This document shows positions 12,401 through 25,042 of a DNA stretch of 64,000 nucleotides, piece by piece; position 1 is the first letter of the stretch; each line of letters begins with the position of its first letter. The translations under genes were made by a program, and so were the position numbers. The notes beneath the pieces were generated by a model. It saw nothing but the letters and a program-made list of their open reading frames with translations, searched no databases and was not told the origin of the DNA. Source of the stretch: Chalara sp. BL73 (taxonomy: Eukaryota > Ascomycota > Leotiomycetes > Helotiales); assembly GCA_918026815.1 (NCBI GenBank), contig CAKJVC010000191.1:496001-560000 (forward strand), written 5' to 3'.

Positions 12401-14630
12401 CGCTGCAACCCCACTTTGCATGCCATTGGCGCAGAAAGCTAGCATAAGTCTTGATCGCAAAATTCGGAAGTCCCTATCCGTTGATTTCTTGATTGAGGTG
12501 GGCCCTCACTCTGCTTTACGAGGACCCTTACGCGAAGTTCTCCAAGAGTGCTCAAACCAAGGTCGCACAACCTATCTCAGTGTAATGAGCCGCAGAATGC
12601 ATGCTGCAGAGACCTTACTTAGAGCTGTGGGTGAATTGCATTGCGCCGGGTATCCTATTGACTTCTCTGCTGTTAATAATCCAGAAACACCAACGGATAC
12701 CCTTCAGGTCTTGGCTGATCTTCCTGAATATCCATTTGACCATTCGACAAGCTATTGGCTAGAGAGCAGAATCAGCAAGAACCTTCGGTTTGGAGCACAC
12801 AGTCATAATGAACTGTTGGGGAAGCCTGTTTCGGATTGGAATCCTTTGGATGCAAGATGGAGGAATTTCATATCTACCAGGTCTCTTCCATGGGTGGCGG
12901 ATCATGAGGTAGGAGACACTATACTCTATGATGATCTAACTACTGATGTTTTTAAGATCCAGGGACAAATCTTATATCCCGCTGCGGGTATGTTGGTCAT
13001 GGCAATGGAAGCAGCTAAACAAATCACCAGTTCTGACGATGATGCCGTCTCGGGATACATGATCAAAGATGCGTCGTTCCATACGCCGTTGATCATACCT
13101 TCGAAAGAACCTGTTGAAGTACAGATCTCTCTCCGCCCAGAAAATGGCAAACTCCCGTTGCAGGGTCAAACATGTTGGTATAACTTTGGAATATATTCAT
13201 TCCATGACACATCCCCGATCGAGCATTGTGTCGGAAGCGTTGCTATCGAATATAGTAGAGATATCAATGGTATAAACGATAAATTCCCAGAAGAAACGTT
13301 TCTGTACTACGAGAAAGTGCAAAACTCTACGGAGAGAGCATGTTCAAAGTCAATGACGCCTAAGATGCTTTATAATAATTGGCGGACACTGGGGTATAAT
13401 TATGGATCCCGGTTTCAAGCTCTTGAAAGTATATACTATGGTGAACGGGCTTCCTTTGTGAAAGTCAAAGTATCTCAAGAGGGTTTACAAAGCTCTCAAA
13501 TCATTCATCCAGCAATGCTTGATGCTTTTATGCAGGCATTACTAGCGTCTAACATTCAGCCACATTCGGGCACAAACAACTTGAAGGTTCCAACTTTCAT
13601 CGAACGACTGTGGATCGCGAAGAAAAATACGAGAGACGTAACAGACAATAAGATGGTGAATTCCTTCAAGGCTTCGGGCTCATTAATTGTAGATACCTTG
13701 TCGCATTCTAAAGGAGATATCTATGTCCTTGATTACATCAACAAGAGCATCTTCGCAAAGCTTGAAGGGCTTCTAGCCACACAAGTTGCAGGTTCAACAT
13801 CACTCCATGAGATTTCACATGTTGACTTTCCATCTGCCATGTGTCACCACATCACCTGGAAGCCCGATATTACCTTACTTTCAAATCAAGAGCTACTCGC
13901 ATACTACAAAGAAGAGCAAAAAGTTCAACCAGAGCCAATTGAGAAGTTTGAACAGCTCGATTGCTTTCTGTACCTTGCTATATCTAAGACAGCCCGGCTC
14001 CTTGAAGGCATAAATACCTTTCCAACCAAAACTATTGGAAGATATGCCGAGTGGATAAGAGAGCAGGATCGCCTGCACAAGGCGGGTTCGGGGTCAAATT
14101 TTCGAGCAGAATGGAGCGCACTAGATGAAAAACCCGAGTGCTTCGAGAATATTTGCGTTAAGGTGAAAAGTATGAGCAATCTAGGGCATCTATGCTTGCG
14201 AATATGGGAAAGCATGCCTTTGCTATTGAGTGGTGAGGTTGAGCCGCTCAGCCTGCTCTTCCAAGATGACTTACTTTCAGATACGTATGTAGAGCTCAAC
14301 GAAACCAGCAATTGGTTCTCGAGCTTGAAGGAAATTGCTTCAGATCTGGCACACAAAACTGCTGACATGAAAATTCTCGAGATCGGAGCCGGAACGGGAG
14401 CCACCACCCGTGTGGTACTCGAAGGTCTTTCTTCATTGGAGGGGTCAGACCCCAGGCATTTTCGATATCTGCGCTATGACTTCACAGACATTTCGTCTGG
14501 TTTTTCGAGAAAAGCGAAAGAGAAATTCCGGGATTTTCAGAGATCCTGTGACCGACGCGACACCATGTTGGCTGTGGATTGTCGCCAGGAGAAGTCCAGC
14601 TTAGTGAGGCTCATGTGTGCTTTGGCGTAG
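9418..14630 (+). CDS. PKS-1: highly reducing polyketide synthase, truncated (KS-AT-DH-partial MT)
   Basis: Nine exons join in frame: 9418-9705, 9771-9915, 9967-10235, 10287-10723, 10777-10933, 10988-11633, 11680-11839, 11897-12908 and 12957-14630. They give 1,595 residues from the first ATG. The KS starts near residue 42. Its active Cys is about 213 (DSACSSSL), followed by HGTGT and NIGHLEG. The AT carries GHSSGE (about 694-699). The DH has His about 1037 and the YPAAG motif once a 48-bp in-frame intron is removed, plus HPAMLDAF with the second catalytic Asp. The C-methyltransferase starts with LEIGAGTG (about 1510). Reducing synthases normally continue through MT, ER, KR and ACP. Here homology stops near base 14,538, and the last 30 or so codons are antisense PKS-2 sequence. 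As drawn it cannot make a polyketide alone. Confidence 0.85.
14534..14546. other. Breakpoint joining PKS-1 and PKS-2 tail to tail
   Basis: PKS-1 coding similarity (ending in FTDISSGF...FRDF) runs to about 14,538 on the + strand. From about 14,541 the - strand reads as an acyltransferase domain, whose SVTG-like motif lies at 14,543-14,558 in a frame-shifted register. No spacer, transposon end or target duplication is visible, so the join is abrupt. A deletion/inversion, a translocation or an assembly chimera would all look like this. Confidence 0.75.
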
Positions 14631-17360
14631 AGCTGCTCGTATAAAGGTGCCACGGCGTCCATTTGGGGAGAGTGGTATGCTTTCCCTGTCTTGAGCTGGC
14701 GAGAGAATATACCGAAGCCATCCATGATCTCTTTGAGAGCAGCGATGTCGCCATGAGAGCCGCTCAGGGTCGTACTACCAGGCGAGTTCTCGCAGGCAAT
14801 CGAGATATGCACAGCTACGTCGGGCGGCAGAATGTCGATGTAGTCCTGCACTTTGTTGGCTCCAATTCCAACAGCGAGCATGGTACCCGCGGGGCTGCTT
14901 GTGTCACGGCTAGACCACGGAAATAGGCTGCTAGGATGGCCTCAGGGGCCGAAATACGTCCCGCTGCATAAGCCGCCGCTATCTCACCCGAAGAATGACC
15001 CACAGTGACAGCAGGTGTGATGCCCCACGACGCAAAGAGGTCGATGGTGGCAATCTGAATGGCTGTACAAGCCGGTTGCGAGATATCGGGCCGACCCAGC
15101 CGACTCGACTCGGTCGGCGCCTCGAGTTCTTGCCGTAAGGACCACGATGGTCTGTGTCTTGGCTCAACAGCCCGCTGCAGCACCCGATCGAGGGCGTCCA
15201 CGGCCTCGCCGAAAAGACGAAATCGCCGCATGGCTTCGTAGCCCATGCAAGCCCACTGCGAACCCTGGCCTGTCAGCACGAAGCCAACATCCATCTGGGT
15301 ACCTTTCGGCTGCGACAGCTTGGAACCGTACGCAAAGCTGCTGGGTTTAAAAGCCTCCACCTCCCGGCCTGGCCACGCAATAGTATAGCCCCTCGCCCCA
15401 GCCAACCGAGTTCTCCTCTCATTGAGCGTGTACGCTAGGTCGGGGGTGTAGTAGTCGCCAGCGATATCCTGGTGCGCCTTGATGTTACGAGCAAGTGTCT
15501 TCTGGTCGTGTGCACTCATGGTGACCAGAAATGGACGGTCGATGCTGGCATGGTCATATGTGTACGTGGCAGCTGTCTTGGGTTCGCCATGCTCGTACCA
15601 AGGGCAGAGGCTCTCGACCGCTTCAACAACTAAATGCGCGTTCGTACCTCCGTAACCAAAGATGACTGCCTTACTTTAGTTTGAGTTGGAGTAGACAAAG
15701 ATGGCGTTATACTTACAACACTTGCACGGCGGACGTCAAAACCCGCAGGCCACGGCATTAAGTCTGAAGCGATCTTGATGTTCCACTCCTTGTCCTTGAT
15801 ACTAGGGTTCAACTTTTGAAGCCATAGACGCCAGGAATCTCAGCATTTTCGGTCATGAGAGCTGCTTTCATGGTAGCGAAGATGCCTGATGCCGCTTCAC
15901 TGTGTACGATATCAGCTTGATGACCTGTTGCCAATATTTCGGTCTTTCAAGCTTGCACAAAGCAATTCTTTCAACCGGATGAGTATTTACACAAACAAAA
16001 AACTGATAATAGATCAAATAATGATAAAGAATCATCAAAACGAACCTATGTCCTATATTGGACTTGGCAGCCCCTAGAATCAAGGGCTTATCGAGACTCC
16101 GCGTGTCGTTCATGCCTCGTGCCACCGCTTTCACCTCAATAGGATCGCCGGTCGGAGTGCCTGTACCATGACACTCCAGATAGGCCGTCTGGTTGGGATC
16201 TAGATTGGCCCTCTTATATGCCTGACGGAGAACGCGCTCTTGTCCCAGTGCGTTGGGAAACGTAATTCCCATCCCCTCTACCTTCCCATTCGTATTAACA
16301 GCAGACGTGCGTATTACGCCTCTAACGAATCTGTGAGTTGAATGCACAATCTATGGATATGCCTAAATCAAGCTCACCGTATCACGTCTTTGTCTCGAAC
16401 GGCATCCGAGAGCCGTTTAAGATACAACGCTCCTACGGCTTCGGCACGCCCGTAACCGTCTGCACTCTCGTCGAACGTATGGCACCTGTCCGAGACCGCG
16501 TTAGAGACTCCTCAAGCGTTGAATTCAGGACTGGCTTACTCGGAGGTTGGAGACAGCACACCCAGCTTGGCCGTGTTCATCTGCTGGTCCTAGTCACCGT
16601 TTCTACTTAGCGATTTTTGTACAAATACACACGGTACGTGGCACTATTCTTACCACCATCATGATCAAGTTGCTGCCTGCCGCAATGGCTGCATCGCAAT
16701 CCCGCGCACGCAGTGCATGGCAAGCATTATGAATGCCGTATAGCGCCGAAGAACAGGCGGTATTGATGATGCAACTCGGGCCATTGAGATCAAATGCGTT
16801 GTTGATACGATTGCTGATGATACCCGGATCCACGCCCGTGGCCGCGTAGTTGTGTCGAAAGTCCCGCTCAAAAATGGACATCTGCTGGTAATCAGTGGTA
16901 AAAGTCGCAGCATAGACGCCTGTGTTGGACCCGGCCGCCTGATCCAGCCGCACTCCGGCGTTTTCAAGCACCTCATAGCAAACCTCAAGCATCTTGCGCT
17001 GCTGTGGATCCAGCCACTGTGCTTCAACAGGCGTCATGTTGAAAAAGGTAGGGTCGAAATCGATTGGGTTGCCGTCAAGGAAGTAGCCGCCCAGGGCCGA
17101 GTAGGAACCAGGACGAGAGAGGTCCGGATGAAAATGAGCATCAATGTTGAAGCGGCTGCTGGGAACTTTGGGAGTTCTCACCGACCGCTTCTCACGCAGC
17201 GTCTGCCAGAACTTAGATGCCGAATCTATCGAGCCGGGTAGACGGCAGGCTATTTCCTGGTCAGTCTCGAAAGTTGCGGTTTTGGGCATTGAACCATACC
17301 CATGCCAACAATGGCAATCGGCTCAGGGCCTTGCCTCTCATCTTCGTTAACGAAGGGCAT
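14541..17360 (-). pseudogene. PKS-2: 5' fragment of a second highly reducing PKS (KS and partial AT)
   Basis: The start ATG is at 17360. Exons as read: 17300-17360, 17249-16654, 16589-16540, 16485-16378, 16321-16046, 15899-15717, and 15669 down to the breakpoint. The short first exon gives EPIAIVGM, and a 50-bp intron then leads into ACRLPGSID. The KS active site reads NTACSSAL, with Asn where Asp is usual, followed by ECHGTGTPTGDP and SNIGHSEAA. The AT has TGQGSQW and [11 protein letters not shown]. Two frame breaks sit at homopolymers: A4 at 15814-15817 and C4 at 14891-14894 (given as gene-strand bases). A third irregularity sits beside the breakpoint. The intron at 15670-15716 stays in frame only with an AAG acceptor. 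Everything from mid-AT onward is missing. Third positions look richer in G/C than in PKS-1. Confidence 0.8.
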
Positions 17361-18374
17361 CTTCGGTCAAATAGAGTGTTAAATCGGAAGTGTAGCAACT
17401 ATTTCGAGACCGGCAAATAGAAAGAGTCTTCACTATTCTTTCAGCAAGAGCAAGTCTGGGAATTGTCTGTCCCTTCTTTGAAAACTTGTATCGCTGCAAT
17501 GCCGTAAGTGGATTGATCCTTATATATATATATATATGCTGATAGCTTTGACACAATGATGCGATACCCCCACCATGGCTCATATTGGCATTGAGGCTCT
17601 GAGCCTCCGCGGATGTCATCCCACCTCAAACCCTGACTGGAGGGACCCTTTACCCCGCCACTAGCGTCGGTCTTTATTCGATTGCGTTTATGGGGGATGT
17701 GGGCATTCTTGCATCTCAGCTGGCTAGTAAAACCACCGATAGAATGACGTTAGGTTAAGGCGAACATTTCTGCTGGGGGCTATGCAGGTAAGTCTACATA
17801 GGGGTATACAACCTCGACTTTCGGAGATACAAGAAAAACCCACCAATTGGACAAGTCATTCTGTCTATCTTGTTGTGGAATCTGACGCCTTACATCTACT
17901 CCATTTAGGCCCCTACCTGCCTAGGAAGGAAATCTATACTGGAATATAGCGCCTAATTTGGGGCATCCCGAGTCCTCAACCGAATCTGCGCTGATTGTCG
18001 ATCACATTGAAGATCTCTATACCAGAAAATCATAAGGGAGATCAGCTACCGCCGCATTGGGAAAGTTTCACTGGTCAGCAGTTAGAGAAGATGTCAACGC
18101 GGGTCCTGATCACAGACAGGAGCACCACAAATTCCTCGGCATATGGCAACGGCATTAGCCCGAAGAATTGTAGTTGGGGTAACATCCATCTATCAATTAC
18201 ACTAGACTGCACTTTTAAACAAGATAAGACTAGGGCCTTTTCTTGGACCTGTGACATCAAAGCCCAGATATATATTATGCAAGACATCGTATCTCTATAC
18301 GCCTACATCGTAGAGAATCATCCACAGTTTGTCCTTGTCTATTAACAATCAACGCCTTTGAATACAGAATAACC
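17361..18374. promoter_or_regulatory. Divergent promoter region between PKS-2 and the flavin monooxygenase, with a (TA)n tract
   Basis: This 1.0-kb region lies between two opposing start codons. A pure TA repeat covers 17521-17537, about 160 bp upstream of the PKS-2 start. No specific binding motif was recognised. Shared control of the PKS and the monooxygenase is inferred from the geometry only. Confidence 0.45.
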
Positions 18375-20366
18375 ATGCCTCACGCCACCGCCGACGAGAC
18401 ACTCTTTATTGATGTCGCTATTATCGGCGCAGGTAGGTAGAAGAAACCCCTCTACTTGCTGAGCAGCGAGAAGACTGACAGAACGGCCTTAACAGGATGG
18501 TACGGCCTGAAAGCAGCATCGACGCTTCTGAAATTGGCGCCAAACACGACACTCGCCATATTCGACAAGTACGACAGCGTCGGCGGAACCTGGTGCAGAG
18601 ATCGCATCTATCCAAACTTGGTAGCTCAAGTCGAGTTTGGCTACTTTGTATGTCTTGTCTCTGCGGGGATTTCCACTTCGTTGATGATTTAACACGTCTT
18701 GTGCAGAACTATCCCTCAACGCCAATGCCCCAAGATGGCAAGCCTGAAAACAACTTAGTTTCGGGCAATATGATCTGCCGGTACCTGGAAAAATTTGCCG
18801 AGGACAACGACTTGATGCGCCTAATTCAGTTTAATAGCTGGGTCTCCAACGTCGAGCGGAGCGGTCGCGGCTGTGGCTGGGTCCTGACAGTCAACGGCCG
18901 GAGGGTCGAGGCTGCCAAACTGATATGCGCAACTGGCGTCACAACGCAAATCAACGCACCCGGCTTCACCGTTCTGGAGGACTCGATCCCTGTGAAGCAC
19001 GTAGTAGACTTAGCTAAGGCGGTGCCGAGCTTCTCGGATGCCTCCAACAAGCTAGAGAGTTTCGTGCTCGTCGGAGCAGCCAAGTCGGCTTACGATGCCG
19101 CCTATCTTCTCTGCTCACTGGGCAAGAAGGTGACGTGGGTGATTCGGGAGGATGGCTCAGGCCCAATGCCCATCATGCCGGCTAAGATGTTGGGCAAAAA
19201 CACCATCACCATGAGCACCAGCCGGCTGATGAGCAATCTAAGCCCCTCGATCATGACAACCGACTCCCTCATCGGGGCTTTTTTCCATCGCACCTGGCTA
19301 GGCAGGTGGCTCACCAAAGCCGCTTGGGGTACATCTCGAACCTAGCCGACAAAGCTGCTGGCTTCGGTACCACGGCCACGCAAACGGAAGCCCTGAGGCC
19401 GGAGATTAAAGATAATAGGTACCTTGCCAACTCACTCTTATTCTTCCTTTCTCTAATACAAGTCATCACAGCGCTTTCTGGTGCGACAGCTCACTGGGTC
19501 TCATCACTATGGAGGACTTCTGGAGCACACTCCGCAGAGGCAACATTACCATTGTTCGGGACAACATCGACATAGCCGACTCAATGGGCGTCAGGCTGCT
19601 CTCAGGAAAGCGCGTCGATGCCGATTACGTCATCTATGCGACCGGTTGGGGCGACCACTTCAGCTTCTTCTCTCCGGAGTTGAAGGAGGAGTTGGGTATC
19701 CCGCAATACAGGGATTCCACTCTAGAAACCATCAACGAAACACTTCGCAAGGAAGCACTCCCGGGCGAAACTCTCGCTGACCCATGGATCCTCCAGGACA
19801 AGGCGGCGGACGAAATGATAGCCAAGAAGCTACCGCTGCTAGCGGCTGGGCCTAAAGATTTTAACGGCTGGAGACGTTCGGCTGCACGCCAAAGAGCAGT
19901 TAAGGTACGCAGGTGGCGGTTGTACAATCGCATAGTGCCACTAGCCGACAGCTCGGACAATCACAGTATCGCTATCCTAGGTCAGATTCACACAACCCAA
20001 ACGCCTACTATCGCTGAGATTCAGGCCCTGTGGACAGCAGCCTACCTGCTAGGCGACATCCCCCTCCCCAGCGAGCCGGATATGGTGCGCGAGGTCGCCG
20101 AGTGGAACGCCTGGACACGCAAGCGCTACGCTAGTGTCGGGGAGCGGTATCCGTATGCCCTTTTCGACTGGGTGCCGTATCTGGACCGCCTGATGCGTGA
20201 TTTGGGCCTCCGCACCAAGAGGCATAACGGTGTGCTCTCTGACTTCTTTCTGCCGTACAGCCCTCATTGCTACCGTGGTGTTGTGGACGAGTATATGGCT
20301 GTGCATAAGGAAACCTGCGACAGCCGCCTGGGAAGGGTGTCCAGCCCAAGTTCGATCCTCGAGTAA
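18375..20366 (+). CDS. FAD/NADPH monooxygenase of the Baeyer-Villiger/FMO type, with one frame break
   Basis: Four exons (18375-18432, 18496-18647, 18707-19418, 19472-20366) encode about 605 residues. The first intron splits the codon for the last Gly of GAG before WYG, so splicing creates the FAD-binding GAGWYG (residues 18-23). Next come GGTWCRDRIYPNL, the NADPH-binding-like LVGAAKSAYDAAY, and the late ATGW motif (YVIYATGWGDH). Such enzymes insert or add oxygen onto polyketide or terpenoid scaffolds. Exon 3 changes frame at a run of four G (19326-19329). One more base restores the exon phase and the family pattern. It is divergent from PKS-2 and is a likely tailoring enzyme of that pathway. 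Confidence 0.8.
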
Positions 20367-22540
20367 GAAGAGCATAGAGGGTTGCTAGCGACCATATCTG
20401 AATATACTTATTGTGTTGGGAATGTCCATCTGTGTCTTCAGTGAAGGGTTATTGAACGGTTAGCGAAATGATGGTTATTTAGATACAATTGAAGCTGATT
20501 CTCATCCTAAAACTTCCATGTTTCAGAACAAGAAGATTCGGCGCTGGAAGTCGCCAAACATTTTTGATTACAATCCCGCTCATGGGTAAGTAAATAGATC
20601 GGGAGAGCTCTCGGCTCGGGCCGCGGTACGGCACAGCAAGAGCGAACGAAGGGAAATTGTGCTTCTCTGGTTCATGCCCCTTTAGGATAGAAAGGGCAAC
20701 ATGTACATTCGAGACAAAGCTTACAGTTTTACAAGAACGCTAGAGTTCGATAATTCGAGTTATAAGCCAAAAAGCTACAAATGAGGCAATTCATTATAAA
20801 CCATGGGTGTGCCGTGATTGTCATATCTTATGTAGCTCAGCCATCCTCCGAGCTGAAAGGGTCTATTACCGAGGTTCCTGTTGAGTCGAGCCTCTGTGCT
20901 GGAACTCATCCCCTAGCTGATCTGCTGTGGTAAAGAATAACGCGACTGGAATCTTGTTTGCACTTTGGTGTGTGTCGACTGTAGCTCCTCCAATGGGTCC
21001 AGCGCCACGACATCTGTTAACGTAGTGGTGGCCGACGGCCAGGAGAAAGCCGAAGTTGCAAGACCAGGTGCCAAGGACGCGAGGTTCGTCGCGCAGTCTT
21101 GATTCAGGCCAACTTTAGCATCGCCAATGTGACAGATGTTGTTCTTAGTCAAATTGAGCTGTTGGTTGAAGGTCAACCAAACCGTCTGGTCCCGGCGCTG
21201 ATGCCGGAGCAGGGATTGCGGCGTAATATATGCAGCCTATGACACGATGATGTCGGTGGCAGCGCCACTACTGCAGGAAGCATGTTTATCATGGTCTCAG
21301 GTGCCAGTGCCAGTTCCGCGTCCTGGTAGTAACGGATTTACCCCTGGTCGACCACATGCCATGGTTCCTACAAGACGTGGCGAGCTTAGCCTCGCCGAGG
21401 GCAGGGCTTTATGCAGCTCTAGCAGCGTGGCATGGCGGTTAGGGCCATTTGACGTTACCATCCATGTCTCAACAAAATGTCTGCAGGTAATTCTGAGACT
21501 CCACAAGCCGACTCTGGAGCGGTAACCAGCTGCTTCGTACAAGTACTCCATGTCAAAGTTCAAAATGCGCTTCTTTAATAATATCCATGTCGCCAATAAT
21601 CTAGATGTCCTCCTGGATGGTAAAGCAGATTCGTGTGGCTGGACCGAGGCAGCACTGCACCAATCAGCTCGCTTAAGTCTTTGCGGGGTGACTCCACTAC
21701 ACTCAAAATTTCTTTTTTAAGTATACTGTTACTGTGGATTCTTTTTAATTCCTTACTGTTATTATGTGCTGCTACTTTAAAGCAAGCCGAAAGAAACCAC
21801 TTTAGTGTCGCATAATGCAGTCATTGCATGACATGGTCATGTGACGTGTTGACTTGGCTTGGCTTGGCGTGAGGGGGACAAGGGCCGTCTAGTAGTAGTT
21901 GATTCCCTACTTGTTATTATTATATCCCCTGAGACCGTCATTTATATTAAAAACTAAAGAGAGCTTATAAAGTACTAAATTAGCTTTCGAAAAAGACCAA
22001 TTATACTATATTTGGCTTTACAATTGTATAGTTGTACTTGATTTTATTGCAACTAAGTTATGGACAAGAATGGGACGGATAGACTCGCGGGGGTTACATA
22101 GTCGTTGTGCGCGACATCCTGACTCACTCAGCAAGCAGTGCATAATCTTGGTGGACATAGTGGGACGTTTGGCTACTGCTATCGGGGTCTTATCAAGATA
22201 TGCTGCATGTCTTCCTTTTAGCAAGGATTTTGCTCACTGGGGGCAGGGGTGGTGCACATCACGACTCAGTTCTATTCATCAGACACCAGTGTCCTTTCCG
22301 CAAATAGAATGGAACACGGAATAATCACTGAGATACTCGTAACCTGCTAATGGGCGGAGTTACTCGTTAATATATCTAGATTCATTTTCGGACCGGGCAC
22401 TGCAGAAGGGTGGTGTAGTAGTCCCAGGAAGCAAGGGGAATATCAAGACATAAAGCATATATAGATGAAGCAGCGCGGAACAACGCGACGTCCCTGTAGC
22501 CACGAACACCTCCAGTAGCTGTGAAACAAGTTACTTGCTA
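20367..22540. other. Intergenic region, 2.2 kb, no gene supported
   Basis: This region lies between the monooxygenase and the epoxide-hydrolase-like gene. Short overlapping ORFs occur on both strands at 20913-21596 but show no family motif and are broken by stops. From about 21,690 the sequence becomes AT-rich. Decayed repeat or gene remnants are possible. Confidence 0.4.
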
Positions 22541-23711
22541 ATGGCCTCGACTACGTTCCCGTCTCTTGCCAAAAAGCTGACCGTGTCCGACGGCACCACC
22601 TACGGGTATGTCGCCTCGGCACCGGCCACACCAGACAAGCCAACCTTCCTCTTACTCCACGGCTACCCCAGCTCCAGCTATGACTGGCGTCACCAGATTG
22701 CGTCCCTACCGGCGGCGGGATATGGCGTCATCGCGCCGGATCTGCTGGGCTACGGCGACACAGATTCACCAACCGACGTGGGGGCATACCGCATGAAGAC
22801 CATGTCACAACACATGGCCGAGATTCTGGACCACGAGGGCGCGTCCTGCTGTGTAGCTGTCTCGCATGACTGGTTTGTTTGTGGCTGCTTGATATGACAC
22901 GGACCGATGCTCACTGAATGAAAAAGGGGTTCCGGTCTGCTATCCCGTCTCGCGACTTACATTCCCAATCGTTTGCTCGGCGCGGTGTTCGTCTCTGTGG
23001 GCTATGTGGAACCCGGGCTGGTCTGGGACATTGGTGCGAAACCTGAGAGGCTTGAAATCGATCGTCCTTGCTGACATGCATGCCTGCTTACAGACGCGAT
23101 GCTCGCTCTCACCAAGGCGACGTTCGGCTATGAAACGTATGGGTATTGGCCTTGGCACAACTCGGAAGAGGCAGCCAAAGACGCTGATGACAATGTGAGT
23201 ACTTATGAGAAAATGAGCATCAATCATGATTGTACTAAATACTGTAACAAAGCCCGCATCCGTCTTTAGTCTAATATATCCGAAAGACCCAGCGGACTGG
23301 AAGGTCAACTTCGCCCCCGTTGGAGCGGCGCGGGACTATGTGCGCTCTGGCAAGCTTGACCCCCTCCCGTCGTGGTACAGCCTGGCAGAATACACCACGC
23401 GCGACAGGATTCTGTCCAAAGGTTACAGGGGGCCCCTGAGCTGGTACAAGGCTGCGATGCGGGGTGTCAATCTGCCGGATGAGACGGGCATTAACGAAGA
23501 GGAGAGGTTTTGCCGAGTGCCGACGCTGCTGGTGGTCAGCGATCTTGACTACGTGACTCGGGCAGACATGCAGAGCCAGAACACGCTGAAGTGGGCTACG
23601 CAGCTTCGCATCGAGATGGTGCAGAACTGTGGCCACTGGATCCAGTTGGAGCGACCCAATGACTTGCACAAGCTTCTCCTGGCCTTCGCTAGTGAGGTGG
23701 CCAAGACTTAG
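22541..23711 (+). CDS. Epoxide-hydrolase-like alpha/beta hydrolase
   Basis: Four exons (22541-22872, 22927-23033, 23094-23194, 23253-23711) total 999 nt and encode 332 residues, the usual size for the family. The sequence shows HGYPSSSYDWRHQ (oxyanion-hole HGxP, His 40) and APDLLGYGDTD. The nucleophile motif SHDW/GS is rebuilt across the first intron (Asp about 110). The late Asp lies in SDLDYVTRAD and the late His in NCGHWIQLE (about 308). An Asp nucleophile followed by Trp, with HGxP, fits epoxide hydrolases, which open epoxides to diols through an ester intermediate. Haloalkane-dehalogenase-like activity is the main alternative. Placed beside an oxygenase and PKS-2, it could process an epoxide intermediate. 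A degraded relative lies at 51.1-51.4 kb. Confidence 0.85.
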
Positions 23712-25042
23712 ACACTGTAGATCTCCATAGAGCTCAGCAGATAATCAAGAATTTTCGCGGGAGGCTTGCATACAACGTTGTAGCTTCTGATAAGTCTAAC
23801 TGATACCAGAAGTTGCGTGCTTAATCTGACCAAGAATAAATTGAGTCGTGATATGCAGCCCCACCTCCCACCTCTGGTTCGAATATGAAATAGAAAAGTT
23901 ACAAGCGAATAAATATCGGGGTTTCGGAATATTGTCGAGCCGAGATATACTTAGTCAGATAATGTGAGGAGTCAGGGGTTTAGGTCACAGTGAGAAAGGA
24001 AACACGTGAACGCATGGGCACTTCCTACGACTGAAGGTGGTCAAGGAAATGTAAATACTGCTGAACCTGAGGGTCATGGAGTCAAGGCTTACAAATGGCG
24101 ACCCGTAAAAAGAAAAGAAAAGAAAAGATAATTTCTGTATGGAATATGTGTAATTGTCCATGATCACGTGATTTAGATTTGTAACCACTACTACTGAGTT
24201 CGCCCGCCGGCTTCATCCGGGGGTGGGGGCGGGGTTGCTGCATATCATGACTTAATTCTCTGCTGCATAAGCGCACTTTTTGCATGCCTACTACTTCCTA
24301 CTTGCCCAAACATTCCGGCCTTTTTACGTCCGTGCGTCGTTCGGAAAATTCTTCGCAAACCACGACCAAACTAAAGAGTATATAATCCTACTGATGCTTT
24401 AATAATCGGATTTAGTAAATAAAGTAGTAATGAATGTGTTGCAGTGTTTATAACGCAAAAAAACCACGCAAAATACAATAAAGACTTTAAATGTAACAAT
24501 GCCAAGCCTAAGTGTGCACAGACGGAGAAAGCTGGAATATTTGGACATGTCGGAAGTAAGTACGAAGGTACAGCGGCTAATAGTTGTCGCAACGCTAGGA
24601 AGGCTCCCTTGCTAGCTGTTTTAGTTACAATGGTCTATCCTAAAAAAGTACAATAATAGATCTTCAGCCAAGCGTATTTATTAAACAAAGCTTCTCGCTT
24701 AAAGAGCCTAAACAAGTCAAGATCAAATAGTGGGACTGTTCCAGGAAAAACCCTTGCTAGTTGAGTGACAACTATCATCCTCTGTACCTTCTATGTCTGC
24801 AGTCATGTCAAAAGGTACCTACTGACTGGACTGTACCGCTATTGAACCTACATGCATATATTTTATATCATCCCGTTTCGGTTTTGATCAAGATTGGCAC
24901 GCTTGGACGTTATCTAACATTAACATCATCGGTTTACGATGTGATTAGCCCGGGTGTATGACCCGCAGACATGAGACAGGATACTTCAGTGTCCGAATGC
25001 CGCCCAAGTGCCTTTCTTGCAGGTTGCTTTGCGAACTTATTT
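23712..25042. other. Intergenic region with low-complexity patches
   Basis: This gap lies between the epoxide-hydrolase-like gene and the Zn2Cys6 regulator. It contains a short (AAAAG)n-like tract near 24107-24128 and AT-rich stretches. No coding or RNA gene is supported. Confidence 0.4.

Noticed and set aside
14537..14881. Open frame on the - strand across the PKS junction that might be a separate small gene
   Set aside because: It is the acyltransferase of PKS-2 after a homopolymer frame break. Its last residues are antisense PKS-1 sequence, not a new protein.
17995..18345. 117-codon open frame upstream of the monooxygenase
   Set aside because: It starts with TTG rather than ATG, has no family features and lies in the divergent promoter region.
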